From Burkholderia sp. FERM BP-3421 (GTDB lineage: Bacteria > Pseudomonadota > Gammaproteobacteria > Burkholderiales > Burkholderiaceae): a DNA stretch of 64,000 nucleotides. The notes beneath the pieces are model-generated. The model was not told where the DNA came from. It saw nothing but the letters and a program-made list of their open reading frames with translations, and made no database searches. Made by a program: the position numbers and the translations under genes. How positions within the stretch are numbered: position 1 is the stretch's first letter; every line of letters begins with the position of its first letter. Where the stretch lies: positions 1 to 64,000 of the forward strand of contig NZ_CP117779.1 of assembly GCF_028657905.1 (NCBI RefSeq). Direction: 5' to 3'. Positions 42,485-51,246 of this stretch are shown here, piece after piece.

Positions 42485-43192
42485 GTGAATATTTTAGATG
42501 ATCTAGAAAATATTGGCGCCTGCCAATCTCCCTATGCCGTTAAAGAAGCTATTTTGCAATATTCAAAAGAGAGAGGCTTCTCTTCATTCATTCTTGGATT
42601 GAAGTCCAGCAAATCCACCGACTACAGTAGCGCATTTATTGTCAGCAATTATGCGACATCATGGCGCGAAAAGTACGAGGAAAATAATTTTCACAGCGTC
42701 GATCCGACTGTTGGCCACGCACTAGGTAGCCTTCGGCCGCTCACTTGGAGTCGCAGCACTTTCAGATCGGTTGCAGAGTGCGAATTTTATGAAGAGGCGT
42801 CTCACTTCGGAATCAAAACAGGCATCACATTTCCTATCCACGGCGTGAGCGGGGAGTTCGGGCTTATCAGTTTTGCCTCCGATCAGGATCTGGCACCCAG
42901 GGACCTGCTCGTTGCCGCAGAACCACTCGCCTGGTTGCGTGATATTGTTTTCGACATCACCTTACGCTTGATGTCCGAGTCAGCGCAAACGTTGAAGAAG
43001 TCGCCACTTACTCCTCGTGAATCGGAATGTTTAAAGTGGATTGTAATGGGAAAAACGTCATGGGAAATTTCGAAAATTCTCTTCTGCACAGAAGCAAATG
43101 TTAATTATCACATCTATAATATCGCGAAAAAGCTTGGCGTCCGTGGCCGTCAACAGGCAGTTGTCAAAAGCATTCGAGAGGGTTGGATTTAA
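42485..43192 (+). CDS. LuxR-family quorum-sensing regulator
   Basis: A 235-residue regulator starting at GTG. The autoinducer-binding domain (about 15-165) has the conserved ligand-pocket residues Trp, Tyr, Asp-Pro and Trp in WREKYEENNFHSVDPTV and PLTWS, and the Gly in FGIKTGITFPIHG. The C-terminal GerE-type helix-turn-helix (about 172-230) starts at LTPRESECLKWIVMGKTSWE. It is the natural partner of the upstream luxI. Codon use is more AT-rich than in the biosynthetic cluster, which suggests acquisition of the pair from another source. Confidence 0.92.
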   Translation: MNILDDLENIGACQSPYAVKEAILQYSKERGFSSFILGLKSSKSTDYSSAFIVSNYATSWREKYEENNFHSVDPTVGHALGSLRPLTWSRSTFRSVAECEFYEEASHFGIKTGITFPIHGVSGEFGLISFASDQDLAPRDLLVAAEPLAWLRDIVFDITLRLMSESAQTLKKSPLTPRESECLKWIVMGKTSWEISKILFCTEANVNYHIYNIAKKLGVRGRQQAVVKSIREGWI

Positions 43193-43483
43193 TTAAAACA
43201 ACCATAATGCCGGCTATTTTTATAAATCACAATCACAGCTCGACCTTGTTGCTATCGTGATCCATTTTATAAATCGTTGATCAATTCGAGGCTGATGCTT
43301 TCGGAAAACGTAACCCTGATCGAAGAGGTGATTTGCCATGAAATGGAAGTGATTTTCGATAAAGCAGATTGCGGCGGTGCTAAATCAGTTAATCTGCTAT
43401 AGAAATCATGGGGAGAAAGGAGTGTTAGTGTTTGGGAGAGGTTTTCCCAATGCGAGCGGCAAGTTGGCGATGAAACGCAATCA
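43193..43483. other. Non-coding spacer after luxR
   Basis: About 290 bases with mixed composition. No gene, hairpin terminator with a T-run or repeat could be identified. The luxR transcript must end here or in the IS fragments that follow. Confidence 0.3.
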
Positions 43484-43576
43484 GTACTTAGTGGAGCAGA
43501 TCGCGGCGGAAACGTGAAACGTCACCTTGCCTAGGTCGACACCGTAGACTGTGCAGCTGAGAGGAGCGATACGCAT
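43484..43576 (-). pseudogene. N-terminal scrap of an IS110-type transposase
   Basis: Read on the minus strand from 43576 the sequence gives MRIAPLSCTVYGVDLGKVTF and a few more residues. The VYGVDLGK motif resembles the start of IS110-family (DEDD) transposases. Only about 30 residues remain. The call rests on this short motif alone. Confidence 0.4.
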
Positions 43577-43678
43577 GATCATTCTCCGACGGTTTCGGGG
43601 GCCTCAGTATCCCGCTTCGGGGTGGGGCGCACCATCCTATCAGTGGCCGTGCCGGCGCTGAAGAGACACGCCGTGGGG

Positions 43679-43867
43679 GCGCTACGGCCTCACCACGCAG
43701 CGGGCGTGCCGGTTGATCAAGCAGACGCGCAGTACCCGCTACTATCGGAGCGTCAATGATCCACAGGCGGCGTTACGCTATCACATGCGGGAATTGGCGC
43801 ACACCTGTGTGCGCTATGGCTACCAGCCCATTCACGTGCTGCTCAAGCGAGAAGGCTGGCGGGTGTC
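43679..43867 (+). pseudogene. Internal fragment of an IS3-family OrfB
   Basis: The frame reads RYGLTTQRACRLIKQTRSTR followed by YYRSVNDPQAALRYHMRELA and RYGYQPIHVLLKREGWRV, the N-terminal part of an IS3 (IS407-like) OrfB. After REGWRV it diverges into unrelated sequence to a stop at 44027. It is one more decayed IS piece in the strip between luxR and the T6SS. Confidence 0.7.
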
Positions 43868-44027
43868 AGAATCGGGTCTATCTGGAGTTCCACTTAAAAG
43901 TTTCAGAAAACTGTCCGAGCGCGCGAGGCCCCCTCTCAACTTCTCTGGCATGCTCGCCCCAGACCTGGAAATCTATCAAATTACTTACTATCCGCCAATT
44001 TATGAAATTACTTTGAAAGGTAATTGA

Positions 44028-44241
44028 GTTCTCGGCTAGAAGATCTGCTAGGTCAAATCGGGTGAAAATAATGTTTCAATGTGCACATTGATCGGTCTGA
44101 TATTGGAGGCTTGGTCATTGTTTTTTGCGGACATTGCGAGCATATCTATGCGGGGACGTCCGATTCGTTCTGCAACTATGAACAGTGGTTCACTAGTCAC
44201 CGTCGTGCCGTACTTTCCATAAAACCAAACCTAAAGTAGAC
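44028..44241. other. Spacer before the T6SS locus
   Basis: About 210 bases. A plus-strand frame reads VIVFCGHCEHIYAGTSDSFC and on to a stop at 44238, directly before the tssA start. It could be a short remnant, but it has no clear start, ribosome site or family. The promoter of the T6SS operon should lie here or just upstream. Confidence 0.3.
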
Positions 44242-45132
44242 ATGAATAGTAGCGCCTGTTCGATCGAGAGGAATGAAGATTATATTTTTGTCGATTCGAT
44301 GGTGCACGAAATCGATTCGTATGGAGAGTCTCCGAATGTCGACGAAGGTTGCGGACCCAATTGGGGGGTAATCGAGAAGGCATGCATTCGGCTCCTGGAG
44401 AAAGGGGGCGATGTTAGGGTTGCGATCTGGTATATAAGGGCCGTCCTGGAGCGTAAGGATTTTCATGCCTTTCGTTTGGGAATGGAGACTTTGTCGAAGA
44501 TTCTGGCGGGCTTCCAGCGCAAAGCCCGAGACTCTTACCATCCCGACGAACTCGAGTTGGAAGTTTATCTGGCTCAGGTGGCGTGGCTTTCCACTCCTCA
44601 GTTTGCGCGTATGCTACGCGTTCAGAGCTTCCCCGAGATCGATGCATCGATTTCAGACATTCATCAAAACACGTTCGGCCCGTTTGTACCCGACGAGTCC
44701 GTGGACAAGTTGTGCGGTGAAATACAAGAGGTCGTCGGATTTTTCGAGGAAGTGAGGGGGTGGGTTGACAGTCACTCGGATCAAAGAATAGATCTTGATG
44801 ATTCGATTTCATTGCTTGCTGATGTCGTCATGGTATTGCGCCGGGCAGCGGGGAAGAGCACCCAAGAAGATAGGGGTATTGTCTCTCATGAGTCGAAGGA
44901 TATTCGGCGCGGAAATTTGGCTACGATATCGAATCGCGCAGATGTCGATTCCGCTCTCGACGCAATAATAAGTTATTTTAAAGTTCATGAACCGAGTCAT
45001 CCTGCTCCGATTCTGTTGATGCGCGTAAAGAAGATAGTCGGAGCTGATTTTTCGGAGTTGATGCAAGAGCTTTATGCGGAAGGTGTGATGCTTGTGGCGC
45101 AACTGGGTCGACTTGGTGGCGTCGATAAATAG
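44242..45132 (+). CDS. tssA: T6SS protein TssA (ImpA-related)
   Basis: A 296-residue protein. The N-terminal ImpA-type part has SPNVDEGCGPNWGVIEKACI and VRVAIWYIRAVL. The C-terminal VHEPSHPAPILLMRVKKIVG, then DFSELMQEL, is the signature that ends short TssA proteins. TssA caps and primes the sheath-tube at the baseplate. It is the first gene of the locus and lies 22 bases before tssB. The 5' half is less GC-rich than the rest of the T6SS genes. Confidence 0.85.
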   Translation: MNSSACSIERNEDYIFVDSMVHEIDSYGESPNVDEGCGPNWGVIEKACIRLLEKGGDVRVAIWYIRAVLERKDFHAFRLGMETLSKILAGFQRKARDSYHPDELELEVYLAQVAWLSTPQFARMLRVQSFPEIDASISDIHQNTFGPFVPDESVDKLCGEIQEVVGFFEEVRGWVDSHSDQRIDLDDSISLLADVVMVLRRAAGKSTQEDRGIVSHESKDIRRGNLATISNRADVDSALDAIISYFKVHEPSHPAPILLMRVKKIVGADFSELMQELYAEGVMLVAQLGRLGGVDK

Positions 45133-45154
45133 TTCTAGGTTTTGGGGATATTGC

Positions 45155-45706
45155 ATGGCACGTCAGAAAGATGGGCAGAAGTTCATTGGTGAGAGTCGCG
45201 CCCCCCGGGTGCAGATCGAATACGACGTCGAGATCTACGGGTCGCAGAAAAAGGTTGAATTGCCGTTCGTGGCGGGTGTGATGGCGGACCTGTCCGGCGA
45301 CAACGTGGAGCCGCTGGGCCCGGTCGAGGATCGCAGGTTCTCGGAAATCGACATGGAGAACTTCGACGAGCGCATGGCGCAGATCGCGCCTTCGCTGAGC
45401 TATCACGTCGAGAATGTGCTGACCAACGACGGAACGCTGATTCCGATCGACCTGACTTTCATGTCGATGGATTCGTTCGAGCCGGCCGAGGTCGTTAAGC
45501 GCATTCCGGAATTGTCGACACTGCTCGAGGCGCGCAATCGCCTGAAGGAGTTACTGACCTACATGGACGGGAAGGTGGCGGCCGAGGATCTAATCCACGA
45601 ACTGCTCAAGAATCGGGAATGGGCGAAAGAACAATCTGCCGCTTTCGAGCAACCGCTCGCAGGTGCACCGTCTGGTGATCCGGCGCCCGGCGAGGAGGAG
45701 AAGTGA
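45155..45706 (+). CDS. tssB: T6SS sheath small subunit TssB (VipA)
   Basis: A 183-residue sheath protein beginning MARQKDGQKFIGESRAPRVQ. It contains VEIYGSQKKVELPFVAGVMA and the FDERMAQIAPSL motif typical of TssB, and a Pro/Glu-rich tail. With TssC it forms the contractile sheath. The stop overlaps the GTG start of tssC, which indicates translational coupling. Confidence 0.95.
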   Translation: MARQKDGQKFIGESRAPRVQIEYDVEIYGSQKKVELPFVAGVMADLSGDNVEPLGPVEDRRFSEIDMENFDERMAQIAPSLSYHVENVLTNDGTLIPIDLTFMSMDSFEPAEVVKRIPELSTLLEARNRLKELLTYMDGKVAAEDLIHELLKNREWAKEQSAAFEQPLAGAPSGDPAPGEEEK

Positions 45707-47211
45707 ACATGCTGAGCCAGCGCGAGCCGTCTGCCGACCGCGTCGTCGAAGAGCGCGTCGACAATGACCTGAAGGACATGCTCCGCCGGTCGTTCCGGCC
45801 CCGGACAAATGAAGCGGCCGAGGCGGTCCAAAGCGCCGTCGAAACGCTATTGGCGTATGCGCGCCGCGGCAGGGTCGTGGTGCGGGAGGACGTCGCACAG
45901 ACGATCGAACAATTGGTCGCAGAACTGGACAAGAAGATCTCCGACCAACTAACCAAGGTGCTGCACAACAAGCGCTTCCAGACGCTCGAAGGCGCGTGGC
46001 GCGGGCTGCACTACCTCGTATCGAATACCGACACCAGCGAGAACCTCAAGATCCGCTACCTGAACATCTCGAAGTCCGACCTTGGCAAGACGCTGCGCCG
46101 CTTCAAGGGTGTGGTGTGGGACCAGAGCCCGATCTTCAAGATGATCTACGAGCAGGAATACGGGCAGTTCGGCGGCGAGCCGTTCGGCTGCCTGATCGGC
46201 GACTACCAGTTCGATCACAGCATGCACGACGTGTCGATCCTGACCGAGATGTCGAAGATCGCGGCGGCCGCGCACGCGCCATTCATCGCGGCAGCTGCGC
46301 CCGGACTGCTGCAGATGGACGGCTGGAACGAGCTGTCGAACCCCCGTGACGTCTCCAAGATCTTCACGTCGAACGAGTACGCCTTCTGGCGCCGTCTGAG
46401 GGAAAGCAACGATTCGCGCTATCTAGCGCTGACCATGCCGCGTTTCCTGGCGCGCGTGCCTTATGGGCCGACGACGCAGCCTGTCGAGGAATTCGGTTTC
46501 GAGGAGAAGGTCGATCCGAACAGCTCGGAAGACTTTTGCTGGGCGAATTCCGCCTATGCGATGGGCGCGAACATCACCCGCGCGTTCAAGACTTACGGCT
46601 GGTGCACGAAGATTCGCGGCATCGAGTCGGGCGGGGCGGTCGAAGTGCTGCCGAAATATTCGCTGCCGTCCCAGTACAGCGAGGTCGAGCTGCATTGCCC
46701 GACGGAAATCGCGATCTCGGACCGCCGCGAGCACGAACTGTCGGAATCCGGCCTGATGCCGCTCGTATACAGGAAAAATTCCGATACCGCCGCGTTCATC
46801 GGCGCGAAGACCGTGCATCGCCCGGCGACCTACGAGGACGGCGACGCGACGGCGAACGCCAACCTGTCGTCGCGACTGCCGTACATCCTCGCCACCTGCC
46901 GGTTCGCGCATTACCTGAAGTGCATCGTCCGCGACAAGATCGGCTCGTTCAAGTCGCGCGAGGACACGCAGCGCTGGCTGAACGACTGGTTGATGAATTA
47001 TGTCGACGGAGATCCGTCGATTTCGAGCGAAACCACCAAGTCGCAGCGCCCGCTGTCTGCTGCCGAGGTTGTCGTCGACGAGATCCCGGATAACCCCGGG
47101 TACTATCGCGCGCAGTTTTTCCTGCGCCCTCATTTCCAACTGGAGGGGTTGACCGTGTCCCTCCGGCTGGTTTCGAAGCTGCCGTCGGCCAAGCACGAAT
47201 CGGGAAGCTGA
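45703..47211 (+). CDS. tssC: T6SS sheath large subunit TssC (VipB)
   Basis: A 502-residue protein with the TssC core: KRFQTLEGAWRGLHYLVSNT, YGQFGGEPFGCLIGDYQFDH, and EDFCWANSAYAMGANITRAF. The C-terminal ANLSSRLPYILATCRFAHYL is also typical. The start is GTG at 45703, overlapping tssB by four bases. It carries most of the sheath's interlocking surface and the ClpV-linked recycling cycle acts on it. Confidence 0.95.
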   Translation: MNMLSQREPSADRVVEERVDNDLKDMLRRSFRPRTNEAAEAVQSAVETLLAYARRGRVVVREDVAQTIEQLVAELDKKISDQLTKVLHNKRFQTLEGAWRGLHYLVSNTDTSENLKIRYLNISKSDLGKTLRRFKGVVWDQSPIFKMIYEQEYGQFGGEPFGCLIGDYQFDHSMHDVSILTEMSKIAAAAHAPFIAAAAPGLLQMDGWNELSNPRDVSKIFTSNEYAFWRRLRESNDSRYLALTMPRFLARVPYGPTTQPVEEFGFEEKVDPNSSEDFCWANSAYAMGANITRAFKTYGWCTKIRGIESGGAVEVLPKYSLPSQYSEVELHCPTEIAISDRREHELSESGLMPLVYRKNSDTAAFIGAKTVHRPATYEDGDATANANLSSRLPYILATCRFAHYLKCIVRDKIGSFKSREDTQRWLNDWLMNYVDGDPSISSETTKSQRPLSAAEVVVDEIPDNPGYYRAQFFLRPHFQLEGLTVSLRLVSKLPSAKHESGS

Positions 47212-47362
47212 CCGCCGACAACCGGTCGGGTGTCCCGTTCGCGCAACGGACGACTGACTTCGAAACGTCGCGGGACGACATCGTAACGGATGGCGTTGCG
47301 CGATAATGTTGTATGCACGGTGGGTGAGTTGGATTTCTTAATAAGATTTAGGAGTTCTTATA
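47212..47362 (+). promoter_or_regulatory. Spacer before hcp, possible own promoter
   Basis: A gap of 151 bases separates tssC from hcp, unlike the tight spacing elsewhere. Its last 40 bases are AT-rich and include a good TTTAGGAG ribosome site. An extra promoter or processing site feeding hcp would fit the large amount of Hcp that T6SS firing needs. Confidence 0.35.
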
Positions 47363-47890
47363 ATGGCAAATGCGTTGGTGGACTATTTTCTGGAGATCGA
47401 CGACGTTGCAGGCGAGTCGACCGATGAGCATTATCCGGGCCTGATCCAGATTCAGAGCTGGCAATGGGCGGAACAGAATTCGGGCCGATGGGGTTTCGGC
47501 AGCGGCGGCGGCGCCGGCAAGGTCGAGATGAAGGACTTCGAGTTCCGGATGGTGACGAACAAGGCCTCGCCCAAGTTGTTCCGGATGTGTGCGACCGGCG
47601 ACCACATCGCCAAAGCCAAATTGATTTGCCGCAAGTCGGGCAAGGGGCAGAAGGAATTCCTCACGATTTCGTTCGCGAGCGGCCTGGTCTCGTCGTTCCG
47701 CACGCTTGGCAACATGCCGTTCGCGCAGCTCGGTCATGGCAGCGGCGAAGTCGATAACGTGCTGCCGACGGATGAGATCAAGATCAATTTTGCCCGGATC
47801 GAGTTCGAGTACCGGGAGCAGGGCAACGACGGCACGATGGGGGCAGTGATCAAGGCCGGCTACGACCTCAAGCTGAACGCGCCGATCTGA
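47363..47890 (+). CDS. hcp: T6SS tube protein Hcp (TssD)
   Basis: A 175-residue Hcp-family protein. It starts MANALVDYFLEIDDVAGEST and carries YPGLIQIQSWQWAEQNSGRW, a Gly-rich loop GSGGGAGK, and DEIKINFARIEFEYREQG near the end. Hexamers stack into the inner tube, which also serves as an effector carrier. No C-terminal effector extension is present. Confidence 0.95.
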   Translation: MANALVDYFLEIDDVAGESTDEHYPGLIQIQSWQWAEQNSGRWGFGSGGGAGKVEMKDFEFRMVTNKASPKLFRMCATGDHIAKAKLICRKSGKGQKEFLTISFASGLVSSFRTLGNMPFAQLGHGSGEVDNVLPTDEIKINFARIEFEYREQGNDGTMGAVIKAGYDLKLNAPI

Positions 47891-47924
47891 TCAGGCACGC
47901 GTTTCCCTTTCGAGCAAACCGTGG

Positions 47925-47952
47925 GCGTGTTGCGGCTTAGGACGCAACACGC
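47925..47952 (+). terminator. Strong hairpin between hcp and tssE
   Basis: GCGTGTTGCG and CGCAACACGC form a perfect 10-base stem with a GCTTAGGA loop. There is no T-run, so it more likely acts as an mRNA 3' stabiliser or partial terminator that lets hcp be made in excess over the downstream genes. Confidence 0.55.
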
Positions 47953-47964
47953 AGGAATACGCAT

Positions 47965-48393
47965 GTGAGCGCGCAATCACTCTACAACAAGCTGTCGAGG
48001 CGGTTTCGTTACGACTCTCTCCAGGAGGTTGTCGGGCATCACCTTGCCGAGTTGATGAACTGCGCGTCGCGAGGGGGGCGTGCCGGCGTGCCGGACAACA
48101 CTCCTGCCGCGACTTCGGTACTGAACTACGGCTGCCCGCCCCTGCAGATCTCGGGTGCTACGCGGATCGATCCGATACATATTGCTTGGCACATCTGTGA
48201 GGTGCTGCGCCGTTTCGAGCCACGTGTGAATAGCGCGCGGACCCAGGTGCGCCCGAGAGGCAGCGACGACCGGCAGACGCCCCATACGTTGTACTTCGAC
48301 ATCCTGACGAAAGCTCGCCGCGACGGAGCCGACATCAGGGTGTGCCTCGCGCTCGACTATATGAACAACTTCTTCAGTGTGGTCGGTGATTGA
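47965..48393 (+). CDS. tssE: T6SS baseplate protein TssE (gp25-like)
   Basis: A 142-residue protein of the gp25 family, start GTG. It has LSRRFRYDSLQEVVGHHLAE near the N-terminus and the LNYGCPPLQ motif, followed by IRDAIEWHI-like residues (HIAWHICEVLRRFEPR). It links the baseplate wedges to the first sheath ring. It ends 16 bases before tssF. Confidence 0.85.
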   Translation: MSAQSLYNKLSRRFRYDSLQEVVGHHLAELMNCASRGGRAGVPDNTPAATSVLNYGCPPLQISGATRIDPIHIAWHICEVLRRFEPRVNSARTQVRPRGSDDRQTPHTLYFDILTKARRDGADIRVCLALDYMNNFFSVVGD

Positions 48394-48409
48394 TGAACGA
48401 CGAACGATC

Positions 48410-50272
48410 ATGAGTTTCCTGGACAACTACAACGACGAACTGCGTCAATTGCGCGACGCGGGCGCCCGCTTTGCGAAGGAGCACCCGCAGGTTGCATCGG
48501 CGCTCGGCCTGCATCCGGATGCGGTCACCGATCCGTTCGTCGAGCGCTTGCTCGAAGGCGTCGCCTATCTGTCGGCACGGGTGCACGCGCGCCTTGACCG
48601 CGAATGCGCGGAGTTCGCGCAGCAGGCGCTTGGACGAGTTTGCCCGTTGTTCATGGCGGGCACGCCTGCGATTTCGAGTTTCGCGTTTCACCCGGATCTC
48701 ACTTCGCCGGAAGCCTTCCGGGGCAGCACCGTGCCGCGTGGTTCGTTGATCTCGGCCCGCTTGCCCGGCCGCAAGCTTCCCGTCACGTTCGCCACGGCGC
48801 GTGACGTCACGCTGCTGCCGCTGCGCATCGTGCAGGTCGAATGTAGCCGGAGCCTGAACGGACTGCCGTCGCGGCTTGCTCAGCAGCTCGCGTCGTCACA
48901 GGCCGTACTGCGTTTTCGTTTCGAGCTGGAAGGCGTGTCGACGATCGGTGAACTGGGGCGCGGCGAAGGCGGCTTCGTGCCGCTGCACGTGAGCCTCGCC
49001 GGCGACCTGCCGCGGGCGTACGCGCTGCATCAGGCGCTGCTCGCGTCAAGCAGCGCGTGGTATGCCGTGGTGCCGACACGGCACGGCGACGAGGTGTTGA
49101 CGTTGCCGGCGTCGGGCATTCGTTTGTCTGGCGTCGACGAAACCGAAGCGCTGCTGCCGCCGGCGCTCGGCGGCCTGCCCGGCCTGCGGCTGCTGCGCGA
49201 GTATTTCGCGCAGCCAACCCGCCTGCTCGGCGTCTACCTGGACGCGCTCGCGCCGATCGCCGCGGTCGATCCGTCCGCGCGCGCGTTCGAATTGTTCTTC
49301 GCGTTGCGTCAGATACCGAACGGGCTCGTCGGCGAAGTCGACGCGACTCAGTTTCGCCTGTTCGCGACGCCGGCGATCAACCTGTACGAGAAGCGCTTCG
49401 ACCCGGTGCCGTACGACCCCAACCTCACCGAGCAATGGATTCCGGTCGACCGGATGTCGCCGGCCGCGCATCATCTGTGGGGCTTGACGGAAGTGCGCCT
49501 GTGCGAAAGCAATGGCAAATCGCACGCGGCGCGCTCGGTGCTGGAGACGAGCGGCTACGAGGGGCGCGACGACGCGATTCGCTACAGCTTGCGCAGGGAG
49601 ACGGCGCTGCTCACGGATGGTGCGCAGCGCGACCGCTCCGATCCGCTCGCAAGCCACGACCTGATCGCCGTCTCGACGTGCGGTGACACAGTCGCGCTGG
49701 ACGACGTCGCATCGATCGCCGGCAAGGCGCTGGTGGTCGACCGCGACTGGCGGCCGTCGGCGCTGCTCGACGCCGAGCTGAGCTTGCGCGATCCCGTCGC
49801 CGTGCGGCGCATCGAGTGTCTGTGGCCCGCCAGCACGCCGCGCGGCATGCCGCCTGTCGACGCGTGCTGGGATGCGACGTCCTACCTCGGCCAGAACCCC
49901 CTTGCGCTGCGCGCCGGCAAGGCGCAGGACGTTACCGCGCGCGTCATCGAGCAGCTGCTGCTTGCCGCCAACCGCGAGGACGCGCTCGATCGGCAGCGGA
50001 TCGACAGCCTGCGTTCGGTTCAGCTCGGCGCCAGGTTCATCGCGGCCGGCCGGTCGGTGCCCCTCGCGCTGGTACGGGCGACGTGCGTCAAGATCGACGT
50101 CGCCGCGTCGGCTCACTCGGACCGCGGCGCCTGGCTGTTCGGTCGGGTGCTGGCGCAAGCCCTCGCCGAGGCGGCGACGCTCAACGACGGCATCGAGGTT
50201 GCCGTGCGGCTCGACGGCGAAACGGTCAGCACCCACGTGAACACGGCCGCCGGCGAAGGGAGTGTGCTGTGA
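48410..50272 (+). CDS. tssF: T6SS baseplate protein TssF
   Basis: A 620-residue protein. The N-terminus SFLDNYNDELRQLRDAGARF, then AKEHPQVASALGL, together with DPFVERLLEGVAYLSARVHA, identifies TssF. The ATG at 48410 gives this canonical start. It forms wedge complexes with TssE, TssG and TssK. The stop overlaps the tssG start. Confidence 0.93.
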   Translation: MSFLDNYNDELRQLRDAGARFAKEHPQVASALGLHPDAVTDPFVERLLEGVAYLSARVHARLDRECAEFAQQALGRVCPLFMAGTPAISSFAFHPDLTSPEAFRGSTVPRGSLISARLPGRKLPVTFATARDVTLLPLRIVQVECSRSLNGLPSRLAQQLASSQAVLRFRFELEGVSTIGELGRGEGGFVPLHVSLAGDLPRAYALHQALLASSSAWYAVVPTRHGDEVLTLPASGIRLSGVDETEALLPPALGGLPGLRLLREYFAQPTRLLGVYLDALAPIAAVDPSARAFELFFALRQIPNGLVGEVDATQFRLFATPAINLYEKRFDPVPYDPNLTEQWIPVDRMSPAAHHLWGLTEVRLCESNGKSHAARSVLETSGYEGRDDAIRYSLRRETALLTDGAQRDRSDPLASHDLIAVSTCGDTVALDDVASIAGKALVVDRDWRPSALLDAELSLRDPVAVRRIECLWPASTPRGMPPVDACWDATSYLGQNPLALRAGKAQDVTARVIEQLLLAANREDALDRQRIDSLRSVQLGARFIAAGRSVPLALVRATCVKIDVAASAHSDRGAWLFGRVLAQALAEAATLNDGIEVAVRLDGETVSTHVNTAAGEGSVL

Positions 50273-51246
50273 GGCTCGAGCGCGTCCGGCGGGCGCTGAC
50301 ACCGCGCCGCACCTTCATCGAGCTGATGCGCCGTGTCGAGATGCTGGAGCGCGAACGCGGCGCTCCGGTGCGGCACGCGCGGCGCAGCCCCGCGTGGTTG
50401 CGCATTGAACAACCGGCCGAGATGCAGTTCGCGAGCACGGAGGTCTCGACCGTGCGGGTCGAGCAATCCCGTTTCATCGAGATCGGCGACCACCCGCAGG
50501 TCGACGTCGTCCAGCGGCATTTCGGCTTGTTTGCACCGTATGGCCCACTGCCGCTGCACGTCACCGAGCATGCGCTGCAGGAAAAGCGCTTCGAGCGCAA
50601 CGCCGCATTCGAGCGCTTCGTCAACGTCGCCTGCGGTGATCTGGCGTGGCTGTATTACCTGGCCTGGTCGTCGATGCATCCGGTGCTCGGTTACGAACGC
50701 GCGCGCAATTCGTTCGTCGAGCGGGTCACCGCGCTGGCGAACGCCAACGCCGGGCCCGCCGGGGATCGCGACGTGCAGGCCTGCCGGCGCGCGTTCCCAG
50801 GCTTGTACTGCGCATCCCGCCGGTCGCTCGCCGACCTGGCGCGGGTGATGGCCCGCTACTTTCGCGTGCCGTTCCGGATCGTGCCGCGCTACGGCCGCTG
50901 GATGCCGGTGTCGCCCGAGCCGCGTGGCGGCCGTCGGCTCGGTGCGTGGCGGCTGGGCGCGCGCATCTGGGATGTCCAGCATTCGATGGAGATCGTGATC
51001 GGCCCGATCGAGGCCGATGCGTTTCACCGTTGGCGATCCCGGTCGGCGGCTGCGATGGCGGTATGCGCGGTCGCGACGGATTTTGTCGACGGCAGGATTG
51101 ACCCCGTCATCAAGGTTCAGGTCCGGACGCGCCCTGAACTCGCGGGGAAAGTCGGAAGTATGCGGGTCGGCGTCGACGCGTGGTGTCGGCCGGATCATGT
51201 GCTGCGCACCCTGACTATCTACGAATCTTTTCGGGACTGGAAGTGA
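50269..51246 (+). CDS. tssG: T6SS baseplate protein TssG
   Basis: A 325-residue TssG. Key stretches are VRHARRSPAWLRIEQPAEMQ, FGLFAPYGPLPLHVTEHALQ and YFRVPFRIVPRYGRWMPVSP. The GTG start at 50269 overlaps tssF, and its stop overlaps the GTG start of tssH. It has the lengths and order usual for these operons. Confidence 0.9.
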   Translation: MRLERVRRALTPRRTFIELMRRVEMLERERGAPVRHARRSPAWLRIEQPAEMQFASTEVSTVRVEQSRFIEIGDHPQVDVVQRHFGLFAPYGPLPLHVTEHALQEKRFERNAAFERFVNVACGDLAWLYYLAWSSMHPVLGYERARNSFVERVTALANANAGPAGDRDVQACRRAFPGLYCASRRSLADLARVMARYFRVPFRIVPRYGRWMPVSPEPRGGRRLGAWRLGARIWDVQHSMEIVIGPIEADAFHRWRSRSAAAMAVCAVATDFVDGRIDPVIKVQVRTRPELAGKVGSMRVGVDAWCRPDHVLRTLTIYESFRDWK

